Assembly: GCA_029263395.1 (NCBI GenBank)
Contig: JAJCXO010000025.1
Location: forward strand, 30,040 to 94,039
DNA length: 64,000 nucleotides
Direction: 5' to 3'
Source: Acidobacteriota bacterium
GTDB lineage: Bacteria > Acidobacteriota > Thermoanaerobaculia > Multivoradales > J023
Positions 26,465 to 35,179 of the stretch are shown in pieces (the first letter of the stretch is position 1; each line of letters begins with the position of its first letter). The notes beneath the pieces are model-generated. The model ran no database searches, had not been told where the DNA came from, and worked only from the letters and a program-made list of their open reading frames with translations. Position numbers and translations under genes: made by a program.

Positions 26465-28381
26465 CTACATCACCGGCGCGTCTTCTGCGACCGGCTCGCC
26501 ATCACCGCTGGCCGGTAACAGAGGACGATACTCGGGAACCAGTTGACGCAACCAATACAGTATCGCTTCATGATCTTCGGTGACGGCTGCAACTTTCAGA
26601 TCGTTGAGGCGAGCGTGCAGCTCTTCTCCGGATGGCGGACTCTCGACAACCTTGATTTTGGAGTCGATCTGTCGCACCACAGTTTCGCCATCGCCGATCA
26701 GCTCCTCGCTGAGCTTCTCGCCAGGACGCAGCCCAACGTAGGCGATTTTGACGTCGACATCGGGCACTCGACCAGACATCGTAATCATCATCCGCGCCAG
26801 TTTGGTGATCGAAATAGGCTCCCCCATCTCCAACACACACAGCTGCCCGTAGTCGCCATAGGCGGCCCGCAGGACCAGCCCAACGGCTTCCCTGATGGTC
26901 ATGAAGTAGCGCCGCACGTCGGGATGGGTAACGGTGACTGGGCCACCAGCTTCGATCTGCTCCCGGAACAACGGCACCACCGAGCCCGCGGAGCCCAACA
27001 CATTGCCAAACCGCACCGCTGAGAAGCGCGTTGACGAAGTCTCGTTCATACGCAAGATCAACATCTCACCGAGACGCTTGCTCACCCCCATCACGCTCGA
27101 CGCTCGCACTGCCTTGTCAGTCGACATGTAGACAAACCGCTCGGCACCGTAGTCCGCCGCTACCCGTGCCAGGTTGAGCGTACCAAAAACATTGGTCTTC
27201 ACTGCCTCACCCGGCGCTGTCTCCATCAGCGGCACTTGCTTGCGGGCTGCGGCATGGAAAACATCCACTGGCCGATGACGACTGAACACCACCTCCAGGC
27301 GGGCGGTATCGCGGATATCCGCCACTTCGGCAACAATCAAAGCTGTCTCGTAGCGCCGCTCCAACCGACGTTTGAGCAGGTAAAGCCCATTCTCGTCAAT
27401 ATCGACCAACACCAAGCGCTGGACGCCGGCTTCCAAAAGCTGGACACAAACTTCGCTGCCGATCGAGCCGGCTGCGCCAACCACCATCTGCTCACCGCCG
27501 CTGACGAAACTTGCCTCTCGCCCCTGCTTGAACTTGACCTCCTCGCGATCGAGTAGATCCTCTGGAGTCAAATCCTGTAGCAGAGACGACGCCGACTTCT
27601 CGTGCAGATCACGATAGGAAAAGGGCAAGATCTTGAATCGCAGCTTGAGGTTGTTGCTGAGCTCCAAGATCTCGCGCACCTGGCGGGCCGGCAGCCGGGG
27701 AATGGCGATCAAGATCTGTCGGATCCCATAACGCTCGACCAAACGAGGAAGATCAGCAACCCCGCCGAGCACTTCCTTACCGCCGACAAACTGTCCATGT
27801 TTGGATTCGGCATCATCGATAAAACCGACAATCCGATAGTCATGATCGGTACGCTGTAGGCCACGCAGCAACATCTCTCCTGCCGAACCCGCACCGACGA
27901 TCGCGGTGGCTATCGAGTCCGAATTGCGACCACGGATCAAGTCAGCACGATAAGCCAGGCCCAAGCGCGGTCCAAATCTCAAGGCTGCCATTAGTGCGGT
28001 CGACAGCAACAGCTCGAGCACCAGTACCGCACGGCCGATATTGGCCGGCATTGCTGGATTCATCAGGTACAGCGCCAGGACGAACAACGCGGTACCCGAA
28101 ATGCCAGCCATAACAATCCGTGCGCCATCGGTGAGCCCGGACAGCCGGAACGACCAACGGTGAAGCTTGAAGACCACCACGCAGGCCAAACGGCAGGCGA
28201 TCAACAACAGCATGGTCCGCACCGGGTAAAGCCCGAGGTGGGTCTGAGCCTCGGTCGGCTCGAATCGGAGCAGCAACGCCACAATCAAGCCGACGGCCGT
28301 AATCACCGCGTCGATCGCCGCAACCAGGACAAACCGCTGGCTGCCGGTGAGTTCGAGCAAACGTTGAAGTCGGTATGCCAT
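26465..28381 (-). CDS. Membrane-bound nucleotide-sugar 4,6/5-dehydratase-epimerase (CapD/WbpM/PglF family)
   Basis: This 638-residue protein has four transmembrane helices in residues 1-130. Two Rossmann-type domains follow: a CoA-binding-like one with IVGAGSAGEMLLRG near 160, and the catalytic short-chain dehydrogenase domain with VVGAAGSIGSEV near 304. The active-site region has YMSTDKAV and VMGVSKRLGE. Met replaces the classical Tyr before x3-Lys, as in WbpM/PglF dehydratases. Such enzymes convert UDP-GlcNAc to a 4-keto-6-deoxy sugar at the start of aminosugar synthesis. Gene order suggests it supplies the precursor used by the adjacent glycosyltransferase. Confidence 0.92.
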   Translation of the reverse strand: MAYRLQRLLELTGSQRFVLVAAIDAVITAVGLIVALLLRFEPTEAQTHLGLYPVRTMLLLIACRLACVVVFKLHRWSFRLSGLTDGARIVMAGISGTALFVLALYLMNPAMPANIGRAVLVLELLLSTALMAALRFGPRLGLAYRADLIRGRNSDSIATAIVGAGSAGEMLLRGLQRTDHDYRIVGFIDDAESKHGQFVGGKEVLGGVADLPRLVERYGIRQILIAIPRLPARQVREILELSNNLKLRFKILPFSYRDLHEKSASSLLQDLTPEDLLDREEVKFKQGREASFVSGGEQMVVGAAGSIGSEVCVQLLEAGVQRLVLVDIDENGLYLLKRRLERRYETALIVAEVADIRDTARLEVVFSRHRPVDVFHAAARKQVPLMETAPGEAVKTNVFGTLNLARVAADYGAERFVYMSTDKAVRASSVMGVSKRLGEMLILRMNETSSTRFSAVRFGNVLGSAGSVVPLFREQIEAGGPVTVTHPDVRRYFMTIREAVGLVLRAAYGDYGQLCVLEMGEPISITKLARMMITMSGRVPDVDVKIAYVGLRPGEKLSEELIGDGETVVRQIDSKIKVVESPPSGEELHARLNDLKVAAVTEDHEAILYWLRQLVPEYRPLLPASGDGEPVAEDAPVM

Positions 28382-28576
28382 AGCGTGAAAGTCTCGGAGA
28401 AAAATACACAGATCCCGGAGAAGAGGACGCTACCCAGGCGATAAAGAGATGATTCGGGAGACCCGATGTTAACACACGTCAGATCTTACTGATCCGCGAA
28501 GCCTCCAACTCCCCATCAGACTTCGACTAATCCCCTGGGCACAACCTCGACTGCGGCCAGACCAATGGAGTCAAGG

Positions 28577-29986
28577 TCAAGCTCGAACGACCTTGGGCCC
28601 AGGCTGGCAGACGCCACGGGTGTCGACGATCAGCTGGGCGTCCGACGTCAGTTGATCGTAGTTGATGCCGCTATGGTCGGTGATGATCAACACGGCATCC
28701 TGACGGGACACGGTTTCTGGGTCGATGTCGACCGACGCCATCGCCGGTAAGTCGGGCCAGGTGCGCATCGTCGGCGCTTCCGGGATCAGTGGGTCGTGGT
28801 AACAAACTTCGGCCCCGAGCTCGACCAGGCGGGCGATGATCTCGAACGAGGGACTCTCCCTTGGGTCCGCCACATTCGGCTTGTAGGCCAGTCCAATCAC
28901 CATCACTCCGCTGCCTTTGACCGGCTTGCCGGCAGTGTTCAGGGCGTCTTGTAGCTTGGAGATCACGTAGCGAGGCATCTCGATGTTGACTTCACCCGAG
29001 AGCTCGATGAAGCGAGCACGCAAGCCGTATTCCCTAGCTTTCCACGACAGATAGAACGGATCGACCGGAATGCAGTGGCCTCCCCACCCCGGCCCGGGAT
29101 TGAACCGCGTAAAGCCGAAAGGCTTGGTCTGGGCCGCATCGAGCACCTCCCAGATATCTATCCCCATCGCGTCATAAACGGTCTTGAGCTCATTGACCAA
29201 CGCGATATTGACCGCCCGGTAAATATTCTCGGTCAGCTTGGTTGCTTCCGCGACGCGGGTCGAAGACACCGGGACCACACGCTCGAAGACCTGTGAGTAC
29301 AGGCACACCGCCAGCTCTTTGGCGGCGCCGTCGACCCCACCGACAACTTTGGGTATTTGGGTTGTGGTGTGCTGCTGATTACCAGGATCCTCACGCTCAG
29401 GAGAAAAGGCGAGATAAAAATCCTTGCCGTGTTGCAACCCGCTGGCCTCCAACAACGGCCTCACCAACTCATCGGTTGTGCCGGGATAGGTAGTCGACTC
29501 CAAAATCACCAGCTGACCGCGGCGCAAACTGGTGCTCGCCTGGCGGACCGTGGTCTCAACGTAGCTAAGGTCGGGTTCACGGTAACGATCGAGCGGAGTT
29601 GGCACACAGATCAACAGCGCGTCGGGCTCCGCTAAACGTTCAAAATTGCTCGTCGCCGCCAGCCGGCCCGCAGTCACCGACGCCTGAATGCGGTCTGCGC
29701 CGAGGTGGTCGATGTAGCTACGTCCGGCGGTCAAGGCGTCGACTTTGCGATCATCGATGTCAAAACCCAAAACCGAAAAGCCGGCCTCCGCAAACACTAA
29801 GCCAAGAGGAAGCCCAACGTAGCCCAAACCGATGACCCCAACTTGAAACTCACGGTCCTCGACCCGACTCATGAGCTCCTTGATCGCCGCCGGGCGAGGC
29901 TCATGACGATCCTGTTCGCTCCCTCCGTCTTCGTCCCCACCGTGTTCGCCCTTCGTGCCCTGCTCGCTCATATCCGGTCCACTCAT
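28577..29986 (-). CDS. UDP-N-acetylhexosamine 6-dehydrogenase (WbpA/WecC-like)
   Basis: This 469-residue nucleotide-sugar dehydrogenase has a charged, probably disordered ~38-residue N-terminal extension. The Rossmann motif VGVIGLGYVGLPLGL and catalytic-cysteine motif GWGGHCIPVDPFYLSWKA follow. The latter is typical of the UDP-GlcNAc/ManNAc dehydrogenase branch, distinct from the FGGSCLPKD form at 20271. It yields a UDP-N-acetylhexosaminuronic acid for the polysaccharide. The gap to the epimerase gene is 195 bp with no other gene. An internal Met near residue 38 would be an alternative start. Confidence 0.9.
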   Translation of the reverse strand: MSGPDMSEQGTKGEHGGDEDGGSEQDRHEPRPAAIKELMSRVEDREFQVGVIGLGYVGLPLGLVFAEAGFSVLGFDIDDRKVDALTAGRSYIDHLGADRIQASVTAGRLAATSNFERLAEPDALLICVPTPLDRYREPDLSYVETTVRQASTSLRRGQLVILESTTYPGTTDELVRPLLEASGLQHGKDFYLAFSPEREDPGNQQHTTTQIPKVVGGVDGAAKELAVCLYSQVFERVVPVSSTRVAEATKLTENIYRAVNIALVNELKTVYDAMGIDIWEVLDAAQTKPFGFTRFNPGPGWGGHCIPVDPFYLSWKAREYGLRARFIELSGEVNIEMPRYVISKLQDALNTAGKPVKGSGVMVIGLAYKPNVADPRESPSFEIIARLVELGAEVCYHDPLIPEAPTMRTWPDLPAMASVDIDPETVSRQDAVLIITDHSGINYDQLTSDAQLIVDTRGVCQPGPKVVRA

Positions 29987-30029
29987 GGTTATCTACCGTT
30001 GAAGTTGTTCATTCCAGTTGTCTTTCGGG

Positions 30030-30512
30030 TCACGAACCTGCGCCGGCTTGCCTAGGCCGCCGTTGCTTCAGAAAGCTATCAACCCGTGTCCGAAGTGCGC
30101 TGTCCAGAATCACCGCAGTGCGAAAGGACTCTTCGGCCTCATCATAGAGCCCCGCCGCGAGTTGCGCTTGACCAATGTAGGCATAAACCTCTCCTCGGGG
30201 CTCCAGGGTCAGCGCACGCTCGAACGCCGTGAGTGCTGCCCGTGGACGGCCGAGGAGCAAATTCTGGCCGCCGCGCGCGATCGGCAGATCAACATCGACC
30301 GGACTGAGGGCCTCGGCCTCCCTTAGCAGACCGATGTTACGCAAGATCAGCGGCTTCGTCAGACTCCTGGTACTTGTCCCCTGTGCTGTAATCAACCGCA
30401 CGACATTGACCGCCCGGCTCGCCTCCCATAACCGAATTCCGCGGGCAATGTTGAGAGCGAGACCAACCGCCAGCAGCGGCGTCAGCACCCAGACCAGGCG
30501 ATGGCCACTCAA
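30030..30512 (-). CDS. Membrane-anchored TPR protein
   Basis: This 160-residue protein has an N-terminal transmembrane helix (about 7-24) and a helical region. Two TPR-like repeats lie at about 85-145 (GRPRAALTAFERALTLEPRG; AAGLYDEAEESFRTAVILDS). It starts in an ATGA overlap with the ligase/polymerase gene, so the two are co-translated. Small TPR partners of O-antigen ligase-family proteins occur in exosortase-type polysaccharide clusters; a scaffold role is inferred. Confidence 0.75.
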   Translation of the reverse strand: MSGHRLVWVLTPLLAVGLALNIARGIRLWEASRAVNVVRLITAQGTSTRSLTKPLILRNIGLLREAEALSPVDVDLPIARGGQNLLLGRPRAALTAFERALTLEPRGEVYAYIGQAQLAAGLYDEAEESFRTAVILDSALRTRVDSFLKQRRPRQAGAGS

Positions 30513-31798
30513 GCTGCCCTCTCGCGCTGGGCGGCAAAAATCCAGCTGACAAAAAACAACACCGGATAAGCGACGAGAGCTATGCGCAACGGAAAGTTGG
30601 TGGCGGCGAGCAGGATCAGTGCCACCAGCCCAGCAAGCATCACCGCGGCGTCATCCGACGCACCCGTCGCGAAAACCTTCCGTAGGGTCCACCCCAGGAT
30701 AAACAAACCCCACAGAATTGCCGCAATACCCGGAATCCCCCACTCGGCGACCGCCTCCAGTGGATCACTGTGGGCGTTGACGAAATAAACCGTCTTCGGC
30801 CAGCGATGGAATTCGACTCCGGCATTGCGCATGGCATGTTTGGCGTGGCCAAACTCCGCCCGGTAGGCGCCGTGCCCAACTCCCGTCCAGGGATGGGTCT
30901 CGAACATCCAGACTGCGGCCCGCCAGCCGTCCAATCGGCCGCTCATCACCCGGTTGATGTTGCCATGCTCCAGGCTCTGCAGTTTGTTGTCGAGGCGAAC
31001 CCTCAGCGGCTCGATCAGTAGTGTCGCGAGCCCCAATACCAACACTAACCCTGCCACCACAGCCAAGAATCGACGGCGAGGCAGCAGCAGCAGCCAAAGA
31101 ACCAAGGTACCAAGAATAAACGCAGCGATCGCCGTCAACGTCTGCGTCAGGATCAGAGCATAGATACTCATCCCCGCCGCTACTAGCATCGGCAAACGCC
31201 ATCGGTACTCCTGCTGGCGACGAAGGCTGGCCTGCACCAGTAGACATGGCAACACCAGGTACGCCGCAAGGTCGAAGGCGCCGCCGGCAAACGACGTCAA
31301 CCCGATCCGCTCGGAGACTTGGGTTTCGAATTCGAACGGATTGAAGATGCCGTGGAACTGCAGAATGGCAACAAATGCCAGCATCGTGGCAGGGACAATC
31401 AATCCATCCAACAAGTCCCGAATCTCATCGACTTTCAGCGCCAAACTCCAAGTCACCAGGCAGGCGAGGCCAATCCAAAGCGACACCAGCCCTCCCTTGA
31501 CATGGGCGGTGTGGACGCTAGTCAGCAACCCCGAGGTGGCGACAACCAACATCGGCAGCACGGCCAACACAACCGGTTGGCGAAAAAAGCCTTTCCAATC
31601 GATGCGATTGATGGTGCGCAACCGCCAGACAAGGAAAATGATCGAAGCCACTCCCAGGCATTCGCTCAGAAAGAGCTTGGGGAGCCGAAAGTTCTCCCTG
31701 GCTGCGGTCGAAAACGCAAACGGGACAAATAGGAACAAAAGCCAGAGCGTCATGGGCCCCAACTTCGAGACCCACACCTTGATCGCTTCCCCTCTCAC
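30509..31798 (-). CDS. O-antigen ligase/polymerase family membrane protein, second copy
   Basis: This 429-residue polytopic protein has about eleven helices and the Wzy_C motif region: WMFETHPWTGVGHGAYRAEF followed by YFVNAHSDPLEAVAEWG. The family transfers or polymerises undecaprenyl-linked glycans at the periplasmic face. It overlaps the TPR gene by 4 bp. It is only distantly similar to the copy at 14021, so the locus carries two different enzymes of this class. One probably polymerises and the other ligates or serves a separate glycan. Confidence 0.85.
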   Translation of the reverse strand: MRGEAIKVWVSKLGPMTLWLLFLFVPFAFSTAARENFRLPKLFLSECLGVASIIFLVWRLRTINRIDWKGFFRQPVVLAVLPMLVVATSGLLTSVHTAHVKGGLVSLWIGLACLVTWSLALKVDEIRDLLDGLIVPATMLAFVAILQFHGIFNPFEFETQVSERIGLTSFAGGAFDLAAYLVLPCLLVQASLRRQQEYRWRLPMLVAAGMSIYALILTQTLTAIAAFILGTLVLWLLLLPRRRFLAVVAGLVLVLGLATLLIEPLRVRLDNKLQSLEHGNINRVMSGRLDGWRAAVWMFETHPWTGVGHGAYRAEFGHAKHAMRNAGVEFHRWPKTVYFVNAHSDPLEAVAEWGIPGIAAILWGLFILGWTLRKVFATGASDDAAVMLAGLVALILLAATNFPLRIALVAYPVLFFVSWIFAAQRERAA

Positions 31799-31842
31799 AT
31801 CGGCGCTCCAGAATCAGCTCAACGAGGCCCCTTGCAACCTAC

Positions 31843-32796
31843 TCAGGCCTGGGCCGCGTCAGCGGCCGCCTCTTCAAAATAAGAAACGATCATCTCCTGT
31901 GCCCGGCGCACATCATCTCCAGGTTCGACGATGCGACCGAAGAGGGTCCGGAAAGTATGTTGCAGCGCATCGATATCGCGACTCTTCAACAGCTTCACCA
32001 ACTCCTCGATCACCCTCACCGAGGTTGTACCATAAGCTTCGTTCTTGGCCTCACGCTCGAGCAGTACAAGGGCAAAAAAGAGTTGATCTGGCAGTTCTTC
32101 GCCGGCCTCCAGCACCCGCGACGACAGATCCGTCACCCGGACCCGCCCGGCGGCACTGCTGTCTCCCGGCACTGTACCAACCGGCACGGTACCAGCCACT
32201 GAAGAGACCCCACCGGTGGTGCTAGTTTGCCCGGCCGCAGCCTGACCCGTCGAAACCTGGCTCGACGCGGCTTGCACGGACGCTGGCTGACCGGACGCTG
32301 GCTGACCGGCTGAGACTTGCCCCTGGGCTGGCGGCGCTCCGTCTTGACCAAGTTGCGGCGCGTCTTTGCGATCGAAGTAGAACGGTAACGAACGCAACTG
32401 CTGGGCAAAGCGCGAGAACAGTAGGAAGAGCTCCTTCTCGGAAGAGAAGTTACCGACCAATTGGGCGTTCTTGCCGATCTCGATCCCTTCGGTCTCCTGC
32501 AGCACAATGCGCGCCTGAGCCTTCTCCTCGAGATGAATCGAGCGCGCCTTCACCTTCCAAGAGGTGAGGCTACCCTGGACATAACAAGTCTGGGCGCAGC
32601 GCACCGATACCGCCTCGACCTCGGCGTTGGACTCGATCCGGATCGAGCCATCCACCGACTCGATCTCACCGTAGTGACCCGAATTCTGGATTACCAGATT
32701 ACCCGGCGTCCGCACCGATAGCTGGCCGTGGACATCGATCTGGATCTCGGTGCCGGACGGAATGATCATCGTCGGCGAAGTGTCATTTTGTTTCAT
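31843..32796 (-). CDS. Bactofilin-like polymer-forming protein with a low-complexity linker
   Basis: The start at 32796 has GGAGG about 7 bp upstream and removes an unsupported N-terminal extension. The ~317-residue protein begins with a beta-helix-like domain (about 15-120) of short repeated strands such as VHGQLSVRTPGNLVIQNSG and IRIESNAEVEAVSV, as in bactofilins. A linker of about 70 residues rich in Gly/Gln/Ala/Ser follows, built partly from a 15 bp DNA repeat. A C-terminal helical domain ends the protein. Bactofilins assemble into filaments that position wall enzymes. The next gene downstream encodes an M23 peptidase, a pairing known for bactofilins. The family call is moderate because the core is short and the linker and helical domain are unusual. 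Confidence 0.6.
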   Translation of the reverse strand: MKQNDTSPTMIIPSGTEIQIDVHGQLSVRTPGNLVIQNSGHYGEIESVDGSIRIESNAEVEAVSVRCAQTCYVQGSLTSWKVKARSIHLEEKAQARIVLQETEGIEIGKNAQLVGNFSSEKELFLLFSRFAQQLRSLPFYFDRKDAPQLGQDGAPPAQGQVSAGQPASGQPASVQAASSQVSTGQAAAGQTSTTGGVSSVAGTVPVGTVPGDSSAAGRVRVTDLSSRVLEAGEELPDQLFFALVLLEREAKNEAYGTTSVRVIEELVKLLKSRDIDALQHTFRTLFGRIVEPGDDVRRAQEMIVSYFEEAAADAAQA

Positions 32797-32940
32797 CGAG
32801 GTCCTCCGGTCACGGGCATATCCAGCGACCATCGCGGATGTCGGTCGGTGAGGTCTTGGAAGGGACACGACCTTGGAAGCTGGGCAGTCTTGAAGGTGTG
32901 TGGTCTGAGAAAGTAGACGTTTGACTCATACTACCCGATG

Positions 32941-34083
32941 TCAGCGGCGCAGAATGCGTGGCAGAGGCTCGAACCCCCGCGGGTCGGGAGCCTTACGCCC
33001 CAGGATCAAGAAGCTCTCCTCGTCGCTCCAGCGATGGTCGAGGATGTAGATGCGTGGATCGATCGGTGTAAAATCGCCGCTATCGCCTAAACGGCGTACT
33101 TCATAATGCAAGTGCGGATTGGTGCTCCAACCGGTATTGCCGACGGTGGCAATCACATCTCCCTGTTTCACCTTCTGACCATTGCGCACCTTGATCTCGT
33201 CGCAGTGCCCAAACAGGGTGATGAACCGTTCGCCGTTGCGCAACACGACCAGATTGCCATATCGGTTCCAGCCGACACTCTGGCGTTGCGGATACCGTCC
33301 GGCAAACGCCACTACGCCGTTCGACGGCGCGTAAATCGGCGTGCCTTCGGCAGCCGCTAGATCAAGCCCGGCATGGAAGTCGATCTTCTTGGTGAACGGG
33401 CTGGTACGGGTACCGAACGGGCTGGTCAGCACAAAGTCACCGCCCCGCAACGGCGAGATCGACGGCGTGGTTTCAGCCTGCTCCCGGTGCAGCTCTTCGA
33501 AGCTCTCCACTTCGTCGAGAAATGCCGATAACACGCCATGCTGCTCACTGATGCGGGCGTGCAAGCCATTGCCGCGACGAATCTCGGCGGCGAAAATCGA
33601 CTGCGGCACCTTGGCCGGCTCGTGCGGATAACCGCCTTTGCCCAGGGAAGAGTCGTCAGAAAATCCGTAGGCGAGGTAAATCTTCGACATCTCGATGCGC
33701 TTGGCGTCGCTCCGCGTCTCGAGCTCTGCCAGCTCGACAACCTTGACCTTCAACCGTTCCCCTTCGTGCGCCCGCTGCCGAACCAGATCTTCGTATTCAC
33801 CCATCGCCAAGTAGTTGCCGATGACGGTCGGCGCGATCGCGATCGAGAACAGCACAAAGGCGACGTAGGATGCGGTCACGAGAACAATCTGAGCAACCTG
33901 TTTGCGCGTCAGAAAGAGGTACTTCACCCCGCGCCGAATGTTGTGGGGGTGGTATTGGATTTCGAGATAAGGCCGCTGACCCGAGCTCGCGCCACCGCCG
34001 CGCCGCCAGTTCAACAGCCCACGAACCGCCGAACGCCCGCGCCCAGCAAACTCACCCAATCTCTTGAAACGCAATCTTTGCAA
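32941..34083 (-). CDS. Membrane-anchored M23 (LytM) peptidoglycan endopeptidase
   Basis: The start is set at TTG 34083, which has GAGG 8-11 bp upstream. An in-frame TTG at 34170 has no ribosome-binding site. The ~380-residue protein has a basic N-terminus, one transmembrane helix (IVLVTASYVAFVLFSIAIAP), a coiled-coil segment, and a C-terminal M23 domain. The zinc ligands are visible in FHAGLDLAA (H-x3-D) and HLHYEV (H-x-H). LTSPFGTRTSPFTKKIDFH is the usual domain start. It should cut peptide cross-links in the periplasm. It lies directly upstream of the bactofilin-like gene on the same strand. Confidence 0.88.
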   Translation of the reverse strand: MQRLRFKRLGEFAGRGRSAVRGLLNWRRGGGASSGQRPYLEIQYHPHNIRRGVKYLFLTRKQVAQIVLVTASYVAFVLFSIAIAPTVIGNYLAMGEYEDLVRQRAHEGERLKVKVVELAELETRSDAKRIEMSKIYLAYGFSDDSSLGKGGYPHEPAKVPQSIFAAEIRRGNGLHARISEQHGVLSAFLDEVESFEELHREQAETTPSISPLRGGDFVLTSPFGTRTSPFTKKIDFHAGLDLAAAEGTPIYAPSNGVVAFAGRYPQRQSVGWNRYGNLVVLRNGERFITLFGHCDEIKVRNGQKVKQGDVIATVGNTGWSTNPHLHYEVRRLGDSGDFTPIDPRIYILDHRWSDEESFLILGRKAPDPRGFEPLPRILRR

Positions 34084-34220
34084 GGTCAGGACCTCACCGA
34101 TTGCGATGTTTTTTGTGTTTCCAACATGAATTGACTCACTCAAGATGCCACCAAGGCATGACCTCAACAACGGCGAACATCTATTATCTCACAAGCGTGA
34201 CGCTGGGGGCGATCTCGATT

Positions 34221-34242
34221 GGGGCGCACAGCCGTGCGCCCC
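34221..34242. repeat. Perfect hairpin, REP-like extragenic element
   Basis: GGGGCGCAC (34221-34229), loop AGCC, GTGCGCCCC (34234-34242) is a 9 bp perfect stem between suhB and the M23 gene. No U-tract follows on either strand. Its sequence type, with the adjacent GGCCGCACCTACAGG, resembles dispersed GC-rich extragenic repeats rather than an intrinsic terminator. Confidence 0.6.
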
Positions 34243-34272
34243 AAGGGCCGCACCTACAGGCACGTGTCTCGG

Positions 34273-35178
34273 TTATCGCGGATCAACTTCGTCGAGCCGT
34301 GCCTCATCGACATGTTGACGGATGGTCGCCAACAACTCGCCGTGCAGCGCCTTTGGCCCGGCGACCAGATTGCCACTGGTGAAAAAGCGGTCGCCATCGT
34401 CGAGATCGGTGATCCGACCGCCGGCCTCGCGGATCAGCAGCACACCGGCCGCAAAATCCCATGGCGAGAGACGGAACTCGAAGAATCCGTCGTAGACCCC
34501 GGCAGCGGTATAGGCCAAATCGAGAGCAGCCGAGCCACAACGCCGGATCGAGCTCGCTTGTAGGAAAACATCACGAAACACGTCGAGGTAGAGGTCGAGG
34601 GCGCCGCGAGCCCGGAACGGATAACCGGTGGCCAGATACGTGCCGGCGAGCTCGGTGCGCTGGGAAACCTGCATGGGTTGCCCGTTCCATTGCGCTCCCC
34701 CACCCTGCTGCGCGGTGAACAACTGGTCCCCCACCGGATCGAGCACCGCACCGGCCACCACTTCACCCCGATGTCGACAGGCCACCGAAACACAGAACAT
34801 GGGCAGCCCCTGGAGAAAGTTGGCGGTGCCATCCAGAGGATCGATCAGCCACTCGTAGTCGTCGCCACCTTGATCACCCGCACGCCCCCGGCTCGCTCCG
34901 CTCTCTTCGGCCAGGATGTGGTGATCTGGATAGCGACGGCGGACTTCGGCAATCACCGCCGCTTCGCTCTCGTGGTCAGCTTGGCTGACCCGGTCGTGGG
35001 CCCCTTTGTGACGGGCTGTATTGTCGTCGCTCCGAAAGTAACGCCGCAACACCTCAGCGCCGGCTCGGGCACCGGTGACGGCGGTCGCCAACAAGTCGGC
35101 GACCGGTGGTGGATCACCAGGCCGCAACCGCTCTGAAGCCTCAGGCTCAGCGGTCTCCCGTTCCTCCGAGGTGGTCAC
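34273..35178 (-). CDS. suhB: Inositol monophosphatase family protein
   Basis: The start is GTG at 35178, one base after the pyrC stop; a longer frame to 35283 would run far into pyrC. The ~301-residue Mg2+-dependent phosphatase has the EESG metal site (ILAEESGAS), the signature IDPLDGTANFLQGLPMF, and SPWDFAAGVLLIREAGG near the C-terminus. The first ~35 residues are disordered. It is the last gene of the pyrimidine operon and could hydrolyse inositol phosphate or another small phosphate ester such as NADP or 3'-phosphoadenosine compounds. The substrate is not determined. Confidence 0.9.
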   Translation of the reverse strand: MTTSEERETAEPEASERLRPGDPPPVADLLATAVTGARAGAEVLRRYFRSDDNTARHKGAHDRVSQADHESEAAVIAEVRRRYPDHHILAEESGASRGRAGDQGGDDYEWLIDPLDGTANFLQGLPMFCVSVACRHRGEVVAGAVLDPVGDQLFTAQQGGGAQWNGQPMQVSQRTELAGTYLATGYPFRARGALDLYLDVFRDVFLQASSIRRCGSAALDLAYTAAGVYDGFFEFRLSPWDFAAGVLLIREAGGRITDLDDGDRFFTSGNLVAGPKALHGELLATIRQHVDEARLDEVDPR

Positions 35179-35179
35179 G

